Origin: Mycolicibacterium aurum
GTDB taxonomy: Bacteria; Actinomycetota; Actinomycetes; Mycobacteriales; Mycobacteriaceae
NCBI GenBank assembly: GCA_900078775.1
Contig: LT549889.1
Coordinates: forward strand, 1,426,001-1,490,000
Length of the DNA stretch: 64,000 nt
Direction of reading: 5' to 3'
In this document: piece after piece, positions 8,978 to 17,752 of the stretch
How the letters are laid out: every line of letters starts with the position of its first letter
Position numbering within the stretch: the first letter of the stretch is position 1
The notes under the pieces: generated by a model
Seen by the model: only the letters and a program-made list of their open reading frames with translations
Databases searched by the model: none
Told to the model about the DNA's origin: nothing
Translations under genes and position numbers: made by a program

Positions 8978-9006
8978 ACCTTACGACAATAGGTAATCGG
9001 CGTCAA
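8978..9006 (-). promoter_or_regulatory. Promoter of the SDR-P450-Rieske-FadD operon
   Basis: On the minus strand a -35 element TTGACG (9001-9006) is followed by a 17-bp spacer and the -10 element TAAGGT (8978-8983), giving a transcript start near 8971 and a leader of about 105 nt. The spacer contains TACCTATTG. The whole element, including the TTTGCG after the -10, is closely repeated at the yrbE/mce promoter (20804-20832): 21 of 25 bases match across 8973-8997, and the -35 hexamers differ only in the last base. ACCT and AGGT flank a 9-bp centre, so an operator overlapping the -10 is likely. Confidence 0.75.
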
Positions 9007-9071
9007 TGAAGGGTCTGAAAATGTCGCAGAAAGTTCCCTCTGAACTGGCGGTTATTCGGCATGGCGAAGCG

Positions 9072-9089
9072 GCCCGCTGCAAAGCGGGC
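9072..9089 (-). terminator. Hairpin after ferredoxin gene
   Basis: GCCCGCT and AGCGGGC form a perfect 7-bp GC-rich stem around a GCAA tetraloop, 23 bases past the ferredoxin stop codon. There is no U-run, as is common for mycobacterial terminators. It would separate the ferredoxin transcript from the SDR operon downstream. Confidence 0.5.
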
Positions 9090-9112
9090 TAGCCGAAATA
9101 GGGAAAAGCCGG

Positions 9113-9349
<237 letters not shown>

Positions 9350-9354
9350 CTAAA

Positions 9355-9383
9355 ACTATAGGCGTTAGATGAATTGGCGTCTA
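9355..9383 (-). promoter_or_regulatory. Promoter of the ferredoxin gene
   Basis: Minus strand -35 TAGACG (9378-9383), 17-bp spacer, -10 TATAGT (9355-9360). The spacer carries CATCTAACG, a diverged version of the TACCTAT block in the SDR and yrbE promoters. The divergent aldehyde dehydrogenase starts at 9431; on the plus strand TAGGCT at 9382-9387 could be its -10, so both promoters share this 120-bp region. Confidence 0.55.
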
Positions 9384-9430
9384 GGCTGAGGTGATCGGCG
9401 CTCGGTGCGCCGCGAGATTCGAGGAGTGCG

Positions 9431-10948
9431 GTGGTGGCTGAAATTACGGTCCGCTGCCCGGCTACCGGAGGCGTGGTCGGGTCGGTGCGCGATATGACGG
9501 CGAACGAGGTCGCAGACGTCTGCACCGAGTTGCGGGAGGCGCAACCGGCCTGGGAATTGCTCGGGCCCGCCGGTCGCAGCGCGCACCTGCTGCGTTGGCT
9601 GGATTGGCTGCTCGACAACGAGCGGCGACTACTGGAGCTCGTCCAGCAGGAGACCGGCAAGTCCTGGGCGGATGCCGCACTGGAGATGTCGGTCGCCGTC
9701 GACGTGATCAACTACTTCACCTCCAACGCCGAGCGGTTCCTGGCCGACCGTCAGGTGCGCTCGGCCGGGCCGGCCAACGCGGTCCGGCGACTGCGGGTGC
9801 AGGCGCGCCCGCACCAGCTGGTCGGCCTGATCACCCCGTGGAACGGTCCGCTGGCGGGTCCGATGATGGACGTGGTCGGCGCCCTGGTCGCGGGTGCGGC
9901 GGTGGTGTCCAAGCCGTCTGAGGTGACGCCGCTGTCCTGGAGCGAGGCTGTCCGCGGCTGGCGCGAGGAGATCGGCGCACCACCGGTGCTCGCGGTCGCC
10001 ACCGGCGCCGGTGCCGCGGGCGCGGCGGTCGTCGACGAGGTCGACATGGTGATGTTCACTGGGTCGGTGCGCACCGGCCGGGCCATCGCGGTGCGCTGCG
10101 CCGAACGCCTCATCCCGTGCAGCCTGGAACTCGGCGGCAAGGACGCACTCATCGTGCTGGCCGACGCCGATCTGGAACGGGCCGCCGGCGCGGCGGTGTG
10201 GGGCGGCATGACCAACTCCGGGCAGGCATGTGTCGGCGTGGAGCGGGTGTACGTCGAGGCTCCGGTGTACGACGAGTTTTTGGAATTGCTCACCGAGAAG
10301 GTGACGGCGTTGCGCCAGGGCATGGATGCCCCCGGCAGCTACAGCACCGACATCGGGGCCATGGTCACCACGACCCAGGTCGACATCGTCGCCGACCACG
10401 TCGCCGACGCGGTGGCCAAGGGCGCCCGGGTATTGGTCGGTGGCGAGCGGGCCGCCGGAAACTGTTTCCGGCCCACGATATTGGTCGATGTGGACCACTC
10501 GATGAAGTGCATGCGCGAGGAGACGTTCGGGCCGACGCTGGCGGTCATGCGGGTCGCCGACGAGGACGAGGCCATCACCCTGGCCAACGATTCCGACTAC
10601 GGGTTGAGTTCGAGCCTGTGGACGCGAGATCCCCGCCGCGCCGATCGGTTGTCCCGGCGGATCGAGGCCGGTTCGGTGTCGGTGAACAACGCGCTGGTGG
10701 CCACCTTCCAGTTGCCGGTGCCGATGGGTGGATGGAAGAACTCAGGGTTGGGCACCAGATTCGGTGGCGCCCAAGGTGTGCTGAAGTACTGCCGACAGCA
10801 GTCGGTGGTGGTGGAGCGGTTCTCGCTGAAGTCCGAACCTCTGTGGTATCCGGTCAACCCGGCCCGTTCCCGATTCATGGCACGCGCGGTGCGGATGCTG
10901 GGTGCGCACGACTGGCGACGCCGACTCGGGCTGCGCGGCAGGCGCTGA
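9431..10948 (+). CDS. Aldehyde dehydrogenase (GabD2-like)
   Basis: 505 aa. Motifs: TPWN ending at Asn138, FTGSVRTG, the general base Glu233 in LELGGKDA and the nucleophile Cys267 in GQACVGVER. A basic, hydrophobic C-terminal extension of about 40 residues (ending GAHDWRRRLGLRGRR) follows the catalytic domain and may be a membrane-associating tail. GTG at 9431 (or 9434) follows the ribosome-binding site GAGGAG. The gene is divergent from the ferredoxin and 83 bp upstream of a TetR gene. It is likely to oxidise an aldehyde formed by P450 action or retro-aldol cleavage in the neighbouring pathway; the substrate is inference. Confidence 0.93.
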   Translation: MVAEITVRCPATGGVVGSVRDMTANEVADVCTELREAQPAWELLGPAGRSAHLLRWLDWLLDNERRLLELVQQETGKSWADAALEMSVAVDVINYFTSNAERFLADRQVRSAGPANAVRRLRVQARPHQLVGLITPWNGPLAGPMMDVVGALVAGAAVVSKPSEVTPLSWSEAVRGWREEIGAPPVLAVATGAGAAGAAVVDEVDMVMFTGSVRTGRAIAVRCAERLIPCSLELGGKDALIVLADADLERAAGAAVWGGMTNSGQACVGVERVYVEAPVYDEFLELLTEKVTALRQGMDAPGSYSTDIGAMVTTTQVDIVADHVADAVAKGARVLVGGERAAGNCFRPTILVDVDHSMKCMREETFGPTLAVMRVADEDEAITLANDSDYGLSSSLWTRDPRRADRLSRRIEAGSVSVNNALVATFQLPVPMGGWKNSGLGTRFGGAQGVLKYCRQQSVVVERFSLKSEPLWYPVNPARSRFMARAVRMLGAHDWRRRLGLRGRR

Positions 10949-10975
10949 CGTGCATCTTCCGTCGGTCGCCGGTCG

Positions 10976-10981
10976 TATAGT
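10976..10981 (+). promoter_or_regulatory. Probable -10 element of the TetR gene
   Basis: TATAGT, about 50 bases upstream of the regulator's ATG, with a purine-rich ribosome-binding site (AGGGGGACC) at the end of the leader. No clear -35 is visible. Confidence 0.4.
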
Positions 10982-11031
10982 GTCGAAACGCCACGGGCAC
11001 GCCCGCACACGCGAACAGGGGGACCTTTGAC

Positions 11032-11685
11032 ATGGCCCGGCCGTCAAAACCACTGATCAGCAAGGCTGCCGCCGTAGAGGCCTCGATCGAGATCATCGAT
11101 GCCGAGGGCATCAGCGCGTTCAGTCTGCCGCGGCTGGCCGCACACCTGGGGGTGCGTGCGCCCTCGCTATATCACCACTTCGCGGACAAGAACGAGATCA
11201 TGACCGCGATAGCCCGCCACATCGCGGGCAAATCGGTGATCCGGCCGCGTCGTTCGCCCGGCCCGGACTGGCCCGAGTACTTCGTGAGTCTGGCACTGAA
11301 CTTCCGGCAATCGGTGCTGCGGCACCGCAATGCGGCCACCGTGCTCATCGAGCATCTGCCGCGCGAGACCCTGGTCGGCAGCTTCGAAGACGCCGCCCGT
11401 TTCCTGGAGGACTCGGGTGTTCCCGCGCATCTGCACGTGCCGATCCTGGACGGCATGGAAACCCTGTGCATCGGTGCCGTCCTGGCCGAAGCGGCCCGCA
11501 AGCCCCGCAGCCGGCACGCACTGTTCCCGCCGGTGGATCCGGCGGACTTCCCGCACCTGGCCAACGCGATCGCGGCCAACGACCTGACCGCCAAGGAACT
11601 GTTCGCCGAGCGTCTGCGCAGCTTCCTCTACGGTGTGACGACCAACCCGAATTACGAGGCGGCCGGCGCGGAGTCCACCGCCTGA
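11032..11685 (+). CDS. TetR-family transcriptional regulator
   Basis: 217 aa. The N-terminal helix-turn-helix includes FSLPRLAAHLGVRAPSLYHHF, the typical TetR recognition helix ending in LYHHF at about residue 45. The ligand-binding domain is TetR class C-like. ATG at 11032 has the ribosome-binding site AGGGGGACC. It sits between the second aldehyde dehydrogenase and the 3' end of the mce operon: its TGA is immediately followed by the reverse-strand stop of mceF (TGATCA), leaving no spacer. It is the only regulator between the catabolic operon and the importer and is the obvious candidate to bind their shared promoter element; that link is inference. Confidence 0.9.
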   Translation: MARPSKPLISKAAAVEASIEIIDAEGISAFSLPRLAAHLGVRAPSLYHHFADKNEIMTAIARHIAGKSVIRPRRSPGPDWPEYFVSLALNFRQSVLRHRNAATVLIEHLPRETLVGSFEDAARFLEDSGVPAHLHVPILDGMETLCIGAVLAEAARKPRSRHALFPPVDPADFPHLANAIAANDLTAKELFAERLRSFLYGVTTNPNYEAAGAESTA

Positions 11686-13110
11686 TCACGGCGCGGGCGG
11701 CACCAGCATGCCCTCCCAGGTCTTGGGCCCGGCAGCCGGTGCCAGATCGGCCTGGGTGTGTACCTGGCCATCGGGCCCCAGATAGCTACCGGTGGCCGGG
11801 TCGTAATGCGCGGTCGCGATCGGCGGCACCGGCGCAGCGGCCGACGCCGGCGGGCCCTGCGGCACGTCCTGCCCGGACATCGTGGCGTTCGGGTCGCCCT
11901 TCCAGTTGAACCCGTCGTTGAGCGGCACGTACTCCTCGTCGCTGTTGCACAGCCGCGCGGTCGGCGCCCGCTTCCCGGGTTTGGTCATGCACGGCAGGTT
12001 TCGCGCGCCGCGGACCGCCATCCACGAGTTCTGCGGGATGCGGCAGTACAGGTCATCGGCCGGCCGGTCCGGGGTGTCCACCATGGACGGGATGCGCTGC
12101 TGCTGGGCCGGCAGATAGCCGGTGGTGCACGGCGGCGGCAGGTTCAGGTTCAGGTTGAACGACAGGATCAGGCCGGGGTGCTTGGTGTCCTGATTGGCCA
12201 CGGTGCCTGCCTGCATGACCTGTACGCCCATCGGCAGCAGCACCAGTAGCTGCTCCACACCGGGGTGGTAGGTCAGTGCGAGATTCCCGATACCGGCCAG
12301 ATTCGACATCAGCACCGGCAGGCTCGGCGCGAGCCGGTCCATGAGATCGCGGGCCTGGTCCGCGGCCGCCGCACCGTCGCGGATGATCCCGGCGACCGCG
12401 GTGTCGTGATCGGCCACTTGACGGGTGACGCCGGCGAGCTGCGCCGCCCAGGTGTGGATCGAATCGGCGGTCTCGGCCTGGGAGTCCATCAACGGGCCGG
12501 ACTTCTCGATCAGATCGATGATCGGGCCCAGGTTCTCCCGGGCATCCACCGCGAGGCTGGTGGTGCCGTCGACGAGCCGGGACAGTTCCGGGCCCAAACC
12601 GCCCACCGCCGTGTAACTCTCGTCGATGACGGTGCGCAGGCTGTCCCGCGGGATGGCCTGCAGGCCACGGTCGGTCGCGTCGAGTAGCCCGCCGATCTCG
12701 GCCGGGACGCTGGTGTCGGCCAGGGCGATGACGTCGCCGTCGCGCAGGGCCGGTGCGTCGGCGCTGCGCGGCAGCAGGGCCACATACTGCTCGCCGATCG
12801 CCGACACGCTGTGCACCTCGGCCACCAGGTCGCTGGGGATCGGCACATCCGAACGCAGCGACAACTCGGCCTGGACGCCGGTTTCGGTCAGCCGCACCGC
12901 GGTGACCCGGCCGACCTCGGTGCCGCGGTAGGTCACGTTCGCCGATTCGTACAGCCCGCCGCCCTGGGCCAGTTCCATCGTGACGGTGTACCGGCCGATG
13001 CCGAGCATCGCGGGAATCCTGATGTAGCCCAACGCCATGATCGAGCCGGCGACCACGGCGACGGTGGTGAAGATCGTCAGCTGGATCTTGATCCATTTGG
13101 TGAGACGCAT
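11686..13110 (-). CDS. Mce family protein, MceF position
   Basis: 474 aa, last gene of the mce operon. One N-terminal membrane segment (about residues 8-30), then the MCE/MlaD beta-barrel domain with YRGTEVGRVTAV, a long helical region, and a C-terminal part with Cys-containing loops (PCTTGYLP, YCRIPQNS) and a Pro/Ala-rich end. Mce proteins A-F assemble as a heterohexameric tunnel carrying lipids across the periplasm to the YrbE permease. It begins 1 base after the mceE stop. No Mce-associated (mas) genes follow because the convergent TetR gene abuts it. Confidence 0.93.
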   Translation of the reverse strand: MRLTKWIKIQLTIFTTVAVVAGSIMALGYIRIPAMLGIGRYTVTMELAQGGGLYESANVTYRGTEVGRVTAVRLTETGVQAELSLRSDVPIPSDLVAEVHSVSAIGEQYVALLPRSADAPALRDGDVIALADTSVPAEIGGLLDATDRGLQAIPRDSLRTVIDESYTAVGGLGPELSRLVDGTTSLAVDARENLGPIIDLIEKSGPLMDSQAETADSIHTWAAQLAGVTRQVADHDTAVAGIIRDGAAAADQARDLMDRLAPSLPVLMSNLAGIGNLALTYHPGVEQLLVLLPMGVQVMQAGTVANQDTKHPGLILSFNLNLNLPPPCTTGYLPAQQQRIPSMVDTPDRPADDLYCRIPQNSWMAVRGARNLPCMTKPGKRAPTARLCNSDEEYVPLNDGFNWKGDPNATMSGQDVPQGPPASAAAPVPPIATAHYDPATGSYLGPDGQVHTQADLAPAAGPKTWEGMLVPPAP

Positions 13111-13111
13111 A

Positions 13112-14236
13112 TCAGGGCCCCTGATCGAATCGGTACGGTGCGACGAGCGGGTTGCCGCCCGTGTACGGGCTGGGCAGCTGGCCGATGGTGCGGCCCCACT
13201 GCATCTCCAGCTCGGTCAGGTCGCCCTCCCATCGGGTCCCGGTGAACAAGGTGTTGTCGATGCGGCTCAACGTCAGATCCAGGATCGCGGTGATGTTGGC
13301 GTAGTCGCCGCGAATCCAGTTGTCCAGCGGCCCCTTCGGCCACGGGAAGGTCCCGATGAAGTCCAGCGACCGGGTCAGGTCCGGGCCGGCGTCGGCCAGC
13401 GACCGCAGCACCGGTGCGATCTGCTGCAACTCGGTGACCAGGTTCTGCTTGCTACCTTTGACCGTGTCGGTGGCCAGCGCGCTGAACTTGCCGAAGGAAT
13501 CGGCGACCTCGACGAGGTTGCCGCGCTGCTCGGCCAGCACCGCAAGAGCATCCGGGATGGAGCCGATCGCCCGGTCCAGCACCGGCTTCTGCTCGGCCAC
13601 CTCACCGACCAGACCGTTGAAACTCTCGGTCGCGGCGAGGATGTCGTCGGTCTGCGCGTTCACCTTGCCGGCGAACTCGTTGAGTTGCTCGATGAGGCTG
13701 CGCACCTCACCCTCGCGTTGCGCGAAGGCCGTCGCGAACGCGACGGTGATGTCCTGGATCTCGCCGATGCCGCCGCCGTTGAGGACCAGCGACAGTGCCG
13801 ACAGGGTCTGATCGGTGCCCGGATAACTGCGCGCGTTCTCCAGCGTGATCAGCGATCCCTCGTGCAGGCGCCCCATCGGCGGCACATCGGTCGGCGCCGC
13901 GAGTTCGATGTGCAGCGAGCCGAGCAGACTGGTCTGGCCGACCTTGGCCGTCGCGTTGGCAGGCAGGTCGACGTCGCCGTTGAGCGTCATGGTCACCAGC
14001 GCGTGCCAGCCCTGGCGCTCGATCTTGGTGATTGTCCCGACATTCGCGTCGCCGACCCGGACCCGCGAATTCTGTTGGATATAGCCGACATCGGGCAGCT
14101 GGGCCTGGACGACGAACGATCCCGGGCCGCCGCCCTCGGTGCCGGGCATCGGCAGCGAGTTCAGGCCCTGCCATTCACACCCGGTCACGGCCAGCGCGAG
14201 GGTCAGCAGTGCCGCGGTGAGCCAGTGGCGCCTCAT
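13112..14236 (-). CDS. Mce lipoprotein, MceE position (LprK-like)
   Basis: 374 aa lipoprotein. A type II signal peptide ends in the lipobox AVTGC with Cys20 as the lipidated residue. The MCE domain follows, containing SRVRVGDANVGTI and the segment TSLLGSLHIEL. In characterised mce operons the fifth Mce protein is the lipoprotein, so position and sequence agree. ATG at 14236 overlaps the mceD stop by 4 bp. Confidence 0.94.
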   Translation of the reverse strand: MRRHWLTAALLTLALAVTGCEWQGLNSLPMPGTEGGGPGSFVVQAQLPDVGYIQQNSRVRVGDANVGTITKIERQGWHALVTMTLNGDVDLPANATAKVGQTSLLGSLHIELAAPTDVPPMGRLHEGSLITLENARSYPGTDQTLSALSLVLNGGGIGEIQDITVAFATAFAQREGEVRSLIEQLNEFAGKVNAQTDDILAATESFNGLVGEVAEQKPVLDRAIGSIPDALAVLAEQRGNLVEVADSFGKFSALATDTVKGSKQNLVTELQQIAPVLRSLADAGPDLTRSLDFIGTFPWPKGPLDNWIRGDYANITAILDLTLSRIDNTLFTGTRWEGDLTELEMQWGRTIGQLPSPYTGGNPLVAPYRFDQGP

Positions 14237-15477
14237 GAGCCGCCCCCGGGAACCATCATGCCGGTCAGGCCGGCGGCGGGATCGGGCGATTGCACCGGGG
14301 TGGGCCGGAAGTCCGGCCGCAGCCAGTCCTCGGAATAGGTCAACTCGTTGGGCCGTGCGGTCTCACCGACGAAATAGTTCGCGCCCAACGGCACGAAGTT
14401 GTACTGCCGGTTCTTGATGATCGGTGCCAGGTACTGGACGCAGAGTTTCGCGGATTGCTCGGCGTTGAGCCGGGAGGCGGCCTGGATACCGCCGCACAGG
14501 AACGAGATCGGGTTGGCGAAGTTCTGCAGGGTCAGCGCGCCGGTGATGCCCTGCTGCGTCGGTTGGTAGATGTTGATGAAGTTCTGCAGGGTGTTGGGGA
14601 ACAGGTGCAGTGCCTGCTCGACATCGTCGAGACTGCCGGTCACGGCGGTGGTGATGGAGGCCAGCTGGTCGGTGGTGGTGCCCAGGGTCTCCTTGTTCTC
14701 GGTGATGAAGGCGGTGGTGTCCGCGACGACATCGTCGATGTCGCGCAGTGCATTTCCCACCGCGCCCGGCGAACTGTTCAGCGCCGCGGTGGCGGCCGCG
14801 AAGTTCCCGTTGAGCTGGCGCAGCAGTCCGGAGCTGTCCTGCAGCGCGTTCACCACGACGGACAGATTCTTCACGGTGGAGAACATGTCCTTGCTGCGGT
14901 CACCGAGCGCGGAGAACGCCTCGGACATCGCGATGACCGTCTGGCGCAGATCGGCGCCCTGCCCACGCAGGTTGTCCGCGGCGGTGTCGATGAAGGCACC
15001 GAGGGTGCTCACCCCGCCGGTCTCGGTGGGCTGCAGGGCATCGGTGAGCTTGCCCAGCTGCTGGCGCAGGTCGTCCCACTCCATCGGGACGGCGGTGCGG
15101 TCCTGGTCGATGACCGCACCGTCGGCCAGCGTCGGCCCGCCCGTGTAGGCGGGGGTGAGCTGGATGGCACGTGCGGTGACCAACTGCGGTGCGATGATCG
15201 CGGCCCGGGCGTCGGCGGGTACCTGGTATTTGTCGTCGATCCAGAACGTGACCTTGGCCCGGGTCGGCTCCGGGACGATGCGTTCGATCCGGCCGACGCG
15301 TACCCCGAGGATCCGCACCTCGTCGCCCTCGAACAGCCCGTTGCTGTTGTCGAAGTAGGCGACCACCTGCATCCGGTTCAGGGCGCCGATCAGCCGGCCC
15401 TGCACGGCGATTCCACCCGCGAGCAGGAGCACCAGTGCGATAGCGGTGGCCCAGCGCAGCTTTCGTGAGGTCATCAC
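14233..15477 (-). CDS. Mce family protein, MceD position
   Basis: 414 aa with an N-terminal membrane anchor (residues about 8-27), an MCE domain with VRILGVRVGRIERI, a helical stretch and a Pro-rich tail. Two tandem possible starts, GTG at 15477 (4-bp overlap with mceC) and ATG at 15474 (1-bp overlap), occur back to back; the product differs by one residue. Part of the lipid-translocating Mce hexamer. Confidence 0.94.
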   Translation of the reverse strand: MMTSRKLRWATAIALVLLLAGGIAVQGRLIGALNRMQVVAYFDNSNGLFEGDEVRILGVRVGRIERIVPEPTRAKVTFWIDDKYQVPADARAAIIAPQLVTARAIQLTPAYTGGPTLADGAVIDQDRTAVPMEWDDLRQQLGKLTDALQPTETGGVSTLGAFIDTAADNLRGQGADLRQTVIAMSEAFSALGDRSKDMFSTVKNLSVVVNALQDSSGLLRQLNGNFAAATAALNSSPGAVGNALRDIDDVVADTTAFITENKETLGTTTDQLASITTAVTGSLDDVEQALHLFPNTLQNFINIYQPTQQGITGALTLQNFANPISFLCGGIQAASRLNAEQSAKLCVQYLAPIIKNRQYNFVPLGANYFVGETARPNELTYSEDWLRPDFRPTPVQSPDPAAGLTGMMVPGGGS

Positions 15478-16703
15478 TGTCCTGTCTCGATGACGGCGGG
15501 CGGGCCCGGCGGCGGACCGCCCGGCGGCGGTGCGGGCAGCGGTTCGCGGTACGGGTAGCGCGGATCGCCGGGCTTGCCGGTGATCGCGTCGGGCACGGTG
15601 AGCCGGGGCTCACCGCCCTGTCCGGTGCGCGGGAAGGGCACCGGCAGCGCCGGTGTCGCCTGCTGGCCGGTCTGCGGGTCGGTGCGTTCCGAGGGCAGCA
15701 GCACGTTCGGGTCCAGCCCGAGATCGGAGAACGCCGCATCCACGAAGGGCTGGATGAACTGGCCGGGAAGCAGATTGGCGATGTAGGCCTTGAAGAACGG
15801 CCCGGACGCCACCGATTCACCCAGCGACATCGCGTACTGGTTGAGGTACTTGATGGCCTGCTGCAGGCCCTCCTTGTGCTTGTCGACGATCGACAGGGCG
15901 ACGTTGAGCTTGTCCAGGGTGGGCTTGAGCTGGGTGCGGTTGTCGGCGATGAAGCCCTTCAACTGCACCGCGAGTGCGGACAGATTGCCCGAAATGGCCG
16001 CCAGCGCATCGTTTTGGGTGCGCAGTTCGGCCAGCAGCGCATTGCTGTCGGCGACCAGTTCGGTGATGTCCGCGGCGCGTTCGGAGAGCACCGTGCTGGC
16101 GGTGTTCGCATTGGCGAGCAGGCTGCGCAGCGCCTCGTCGCGGGTGCTGAGCGTCTTGGAGAAGTCGCCCACCCCCTGCACGGCGGCCCGCAGTTCGGCC
16201 GGGGTGTCCTTGAATGTCTCGGCCAGCGTGGCCAACGAGCCGGAGACCGTCTCGGTGTCGAGCCCGTCGATGGTGGCGGACAGATCGCCGAGGGCGTCCG
16301 GCAACTGGTACGGGGCGCGGGTGCGTTCGACGGGGATGGCCTCGGACAGCCGGCCGTCACCGCGCGGCGAGATCTCCAGGACCTTCGCGCCCAGCAGGCT
16401 CTTGGTGCGGATGTTGGCTTCGGTCTGCTCACCGAGCCGGATGCCCTTGTCCACCTCGAATTCGACGAGTACCCGGTCGCCCACGAGATCCACCGATCCG
16501 ACCTCGCCGACCTGGTAGCCCGCTACCTGCACCGCGGCCCCGGACTGCAGGCCACCTGCCTCGACGAAGTACGCCTGGTAGTCCGCCCGCCCGTTGAGGA
16601 ACGGCAGGTTGTTGTATTGCAGTGCGCCCACGGTGATTCCGATCAGCGCGAGGCTGCCGATACCGCCGATCAGGACGTGATTGCGCTCGGAGAAGGGTTT
16701 CAT
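15474..16703 (-). CDS. Mce family protein, MceC position
   Basis: 409 aa. N-terminal membrane segment GGIGSLALIGITVGAL, MCE domain with VQVAGYQVGEVGSV and KSLLGAKVLEI, coiled/helical middle, and an unusually Pro/Gly-rich C-terminus (PAPPPGGPPPGPP). ATG at 16703 overlaps the mceB stop by 4 bp (ATGA). The proline-rich tail may extend into the periplasm or contact the cell wall. Confidence 0.94.
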   Translation of the reverse strand: MKPFSERNHVLIGGIGSLALIGITVGALQYNNLPFLNGRADYQAYFVEAGGLQSGAAVQVAGYQVGEVGSVDLVGDRVLVEFEVDKGIRLGEQTEANIRTKSLLGAKVLEISPRGDGRLSEAIPVERTRAPYQLPDALGDLSATIDGLDTETVSGSLATLAETFKDTPAELRAAVQGVGDFSKTLSTRDEALRSLLANANTASTVLSERAADITELVADSNALLAELRTQNDALAAISGNLSALAVQLKGFIADNRTQLKPTLDKLNVALSIVDKHKEGLQQAIKYLNQYAMSLGESVASGPFFKAYIANLLPGQFIQPFVDAAFSDLGLDPNVLLPSERTDPQTGQQATPALPVPFPRTGQGGEPRLTVPDAITGKPGDPRYPYREPLPAPPPGGPPPGPPAVIETGQ

Positions 16704-17734
16704 TTCGGTTCACACCGCCCGGTGTCCTGGCCGGCCATCTTCACATAGACCGGTTGCCCGCCCTTGCCGTTGACCTTGAGCACGAGATCGCAGAGGTAAA
16801 AAGTGAAGAAGTCGCCCATGATGCCGAGCCGGCTGAGCACCTTGTAGGAGTGCGGGATGGTCTCCAGGTAGTGGTCCACCCATTCGTGATCGGCGGCCAC
16901 GATGGAGGCCACCCGGTCGGTCTCGGCCACGGTGTCCTTCAGCGGCGGCCTTGCCTGGGTCATCAGGTCGGCGATGGTCGCGGCGGCGGCATTGGTGTGC
17001 GCGAGGGTGTTGGCCATATCGGTGCGTCGTTCGGACAATCCGTCGATGAGGTCCGACATCGCGTCCACGGCCTTGCCGAACTGCTTGTTCTGGGTACCGA
17101 ACGTCGACATCACCGTGTTCAGGTTGCCGATCACCTGACCGATCAGTTCGTCGCGGTCGGTCAGCGTGCTGGTGACCAGCGCCGCCTGGCCGAGGAAGGA
17201 GTCGATGGTGGCGCCCTCACCCTGGAACGCGCCGATCAGCTGGCTGGACAACGCGTTGACCTGCTCGGGATCCAATGCGCGGAACAGCGGGCGGAACCCG
17301 CCGAGCAGGGTGTCGAGGTCCAGGGCGGCAACGGTATTGGCGACATCGATGGTGCCGCCGGGTTCCAGCCGGTGGGCTCTGCGGTCGTCCGCGCCGTCCA
17401 TCAGGGCCAGGTAGCGGTCGCCGATCGGGTTCTCCCAGCGCACCGCGGCCTGGCTGGCGGTGGTGAGTTCGACCGATGGATCGGTGGTGAACTCGACAAC
17501 GGCCACCGAATCGTCGGTGACGGCGATGCTCTTCACCTTGCCGACCTCGACGCCGGCGATCCGGACGAAGTCTCCCTCGGCCAGTCCGCTCACATCGGTG
17601 AACACGGCGCGGTAGGGCTGCTCATCGGAGAACCGGAACTGGGCGAATACCGCCAGCAGGGCGAATGTCCCGATGAGACAGACGATCACGAACACCGTGA
17701 AGCTGATCGCAGCGCGACGCAGGTTGTCAGACAC
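16700..17734 (-). CDS. Mce family protein, MceB position
   Basis: 344 aa, the shortest Mce here and lacking a Pro-rich tail, as expected for MceB. N-terminal membrane helix (FTVFVIVCLIGTFALLAVFA), MCE domain with VRIAGVEVGKVKSI. The start is GTG at 17734 with AAGGA upstream, 18 bp after mceA. The C-terminus contains two cysteines (FYLCDLVLK and GRCEPK) that could form a disulfide. Confidence 0.94.
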   Translation of the reverse strand: MSDNLRRAAISFTVFVIVCLIGTFALLAVFAQFRFSDEQPYRAVFTDVSGLAEGDFVRIAGVEVGKVKSIAVTDDSVAVVEFTTDPSVELTTASQAAVRWENPIGDRYLALMDGADDRRAHRLEPGGTIDVANTVAALDLDTLLGGFRPLFRALDPEQVNALSSQLIGAFQGEGATIDSFLGQAALVTSTLTDRDELIGQVIGNLNTVMSTFGTQNKQFGKAVDAMSDLIDGLSERRTDMANTLAHTNAAAATIADLMTQARPPLKDTVAETDRVASIVAADHEWVDHYLETIPHSYKVLSRLGIMGDFFTFYLCDLVLKVNGKGGQPVYVKMAGQDTGRCEPK

Positions 17735-17752
17735 GGTCTTGGGTCCTTGAGG

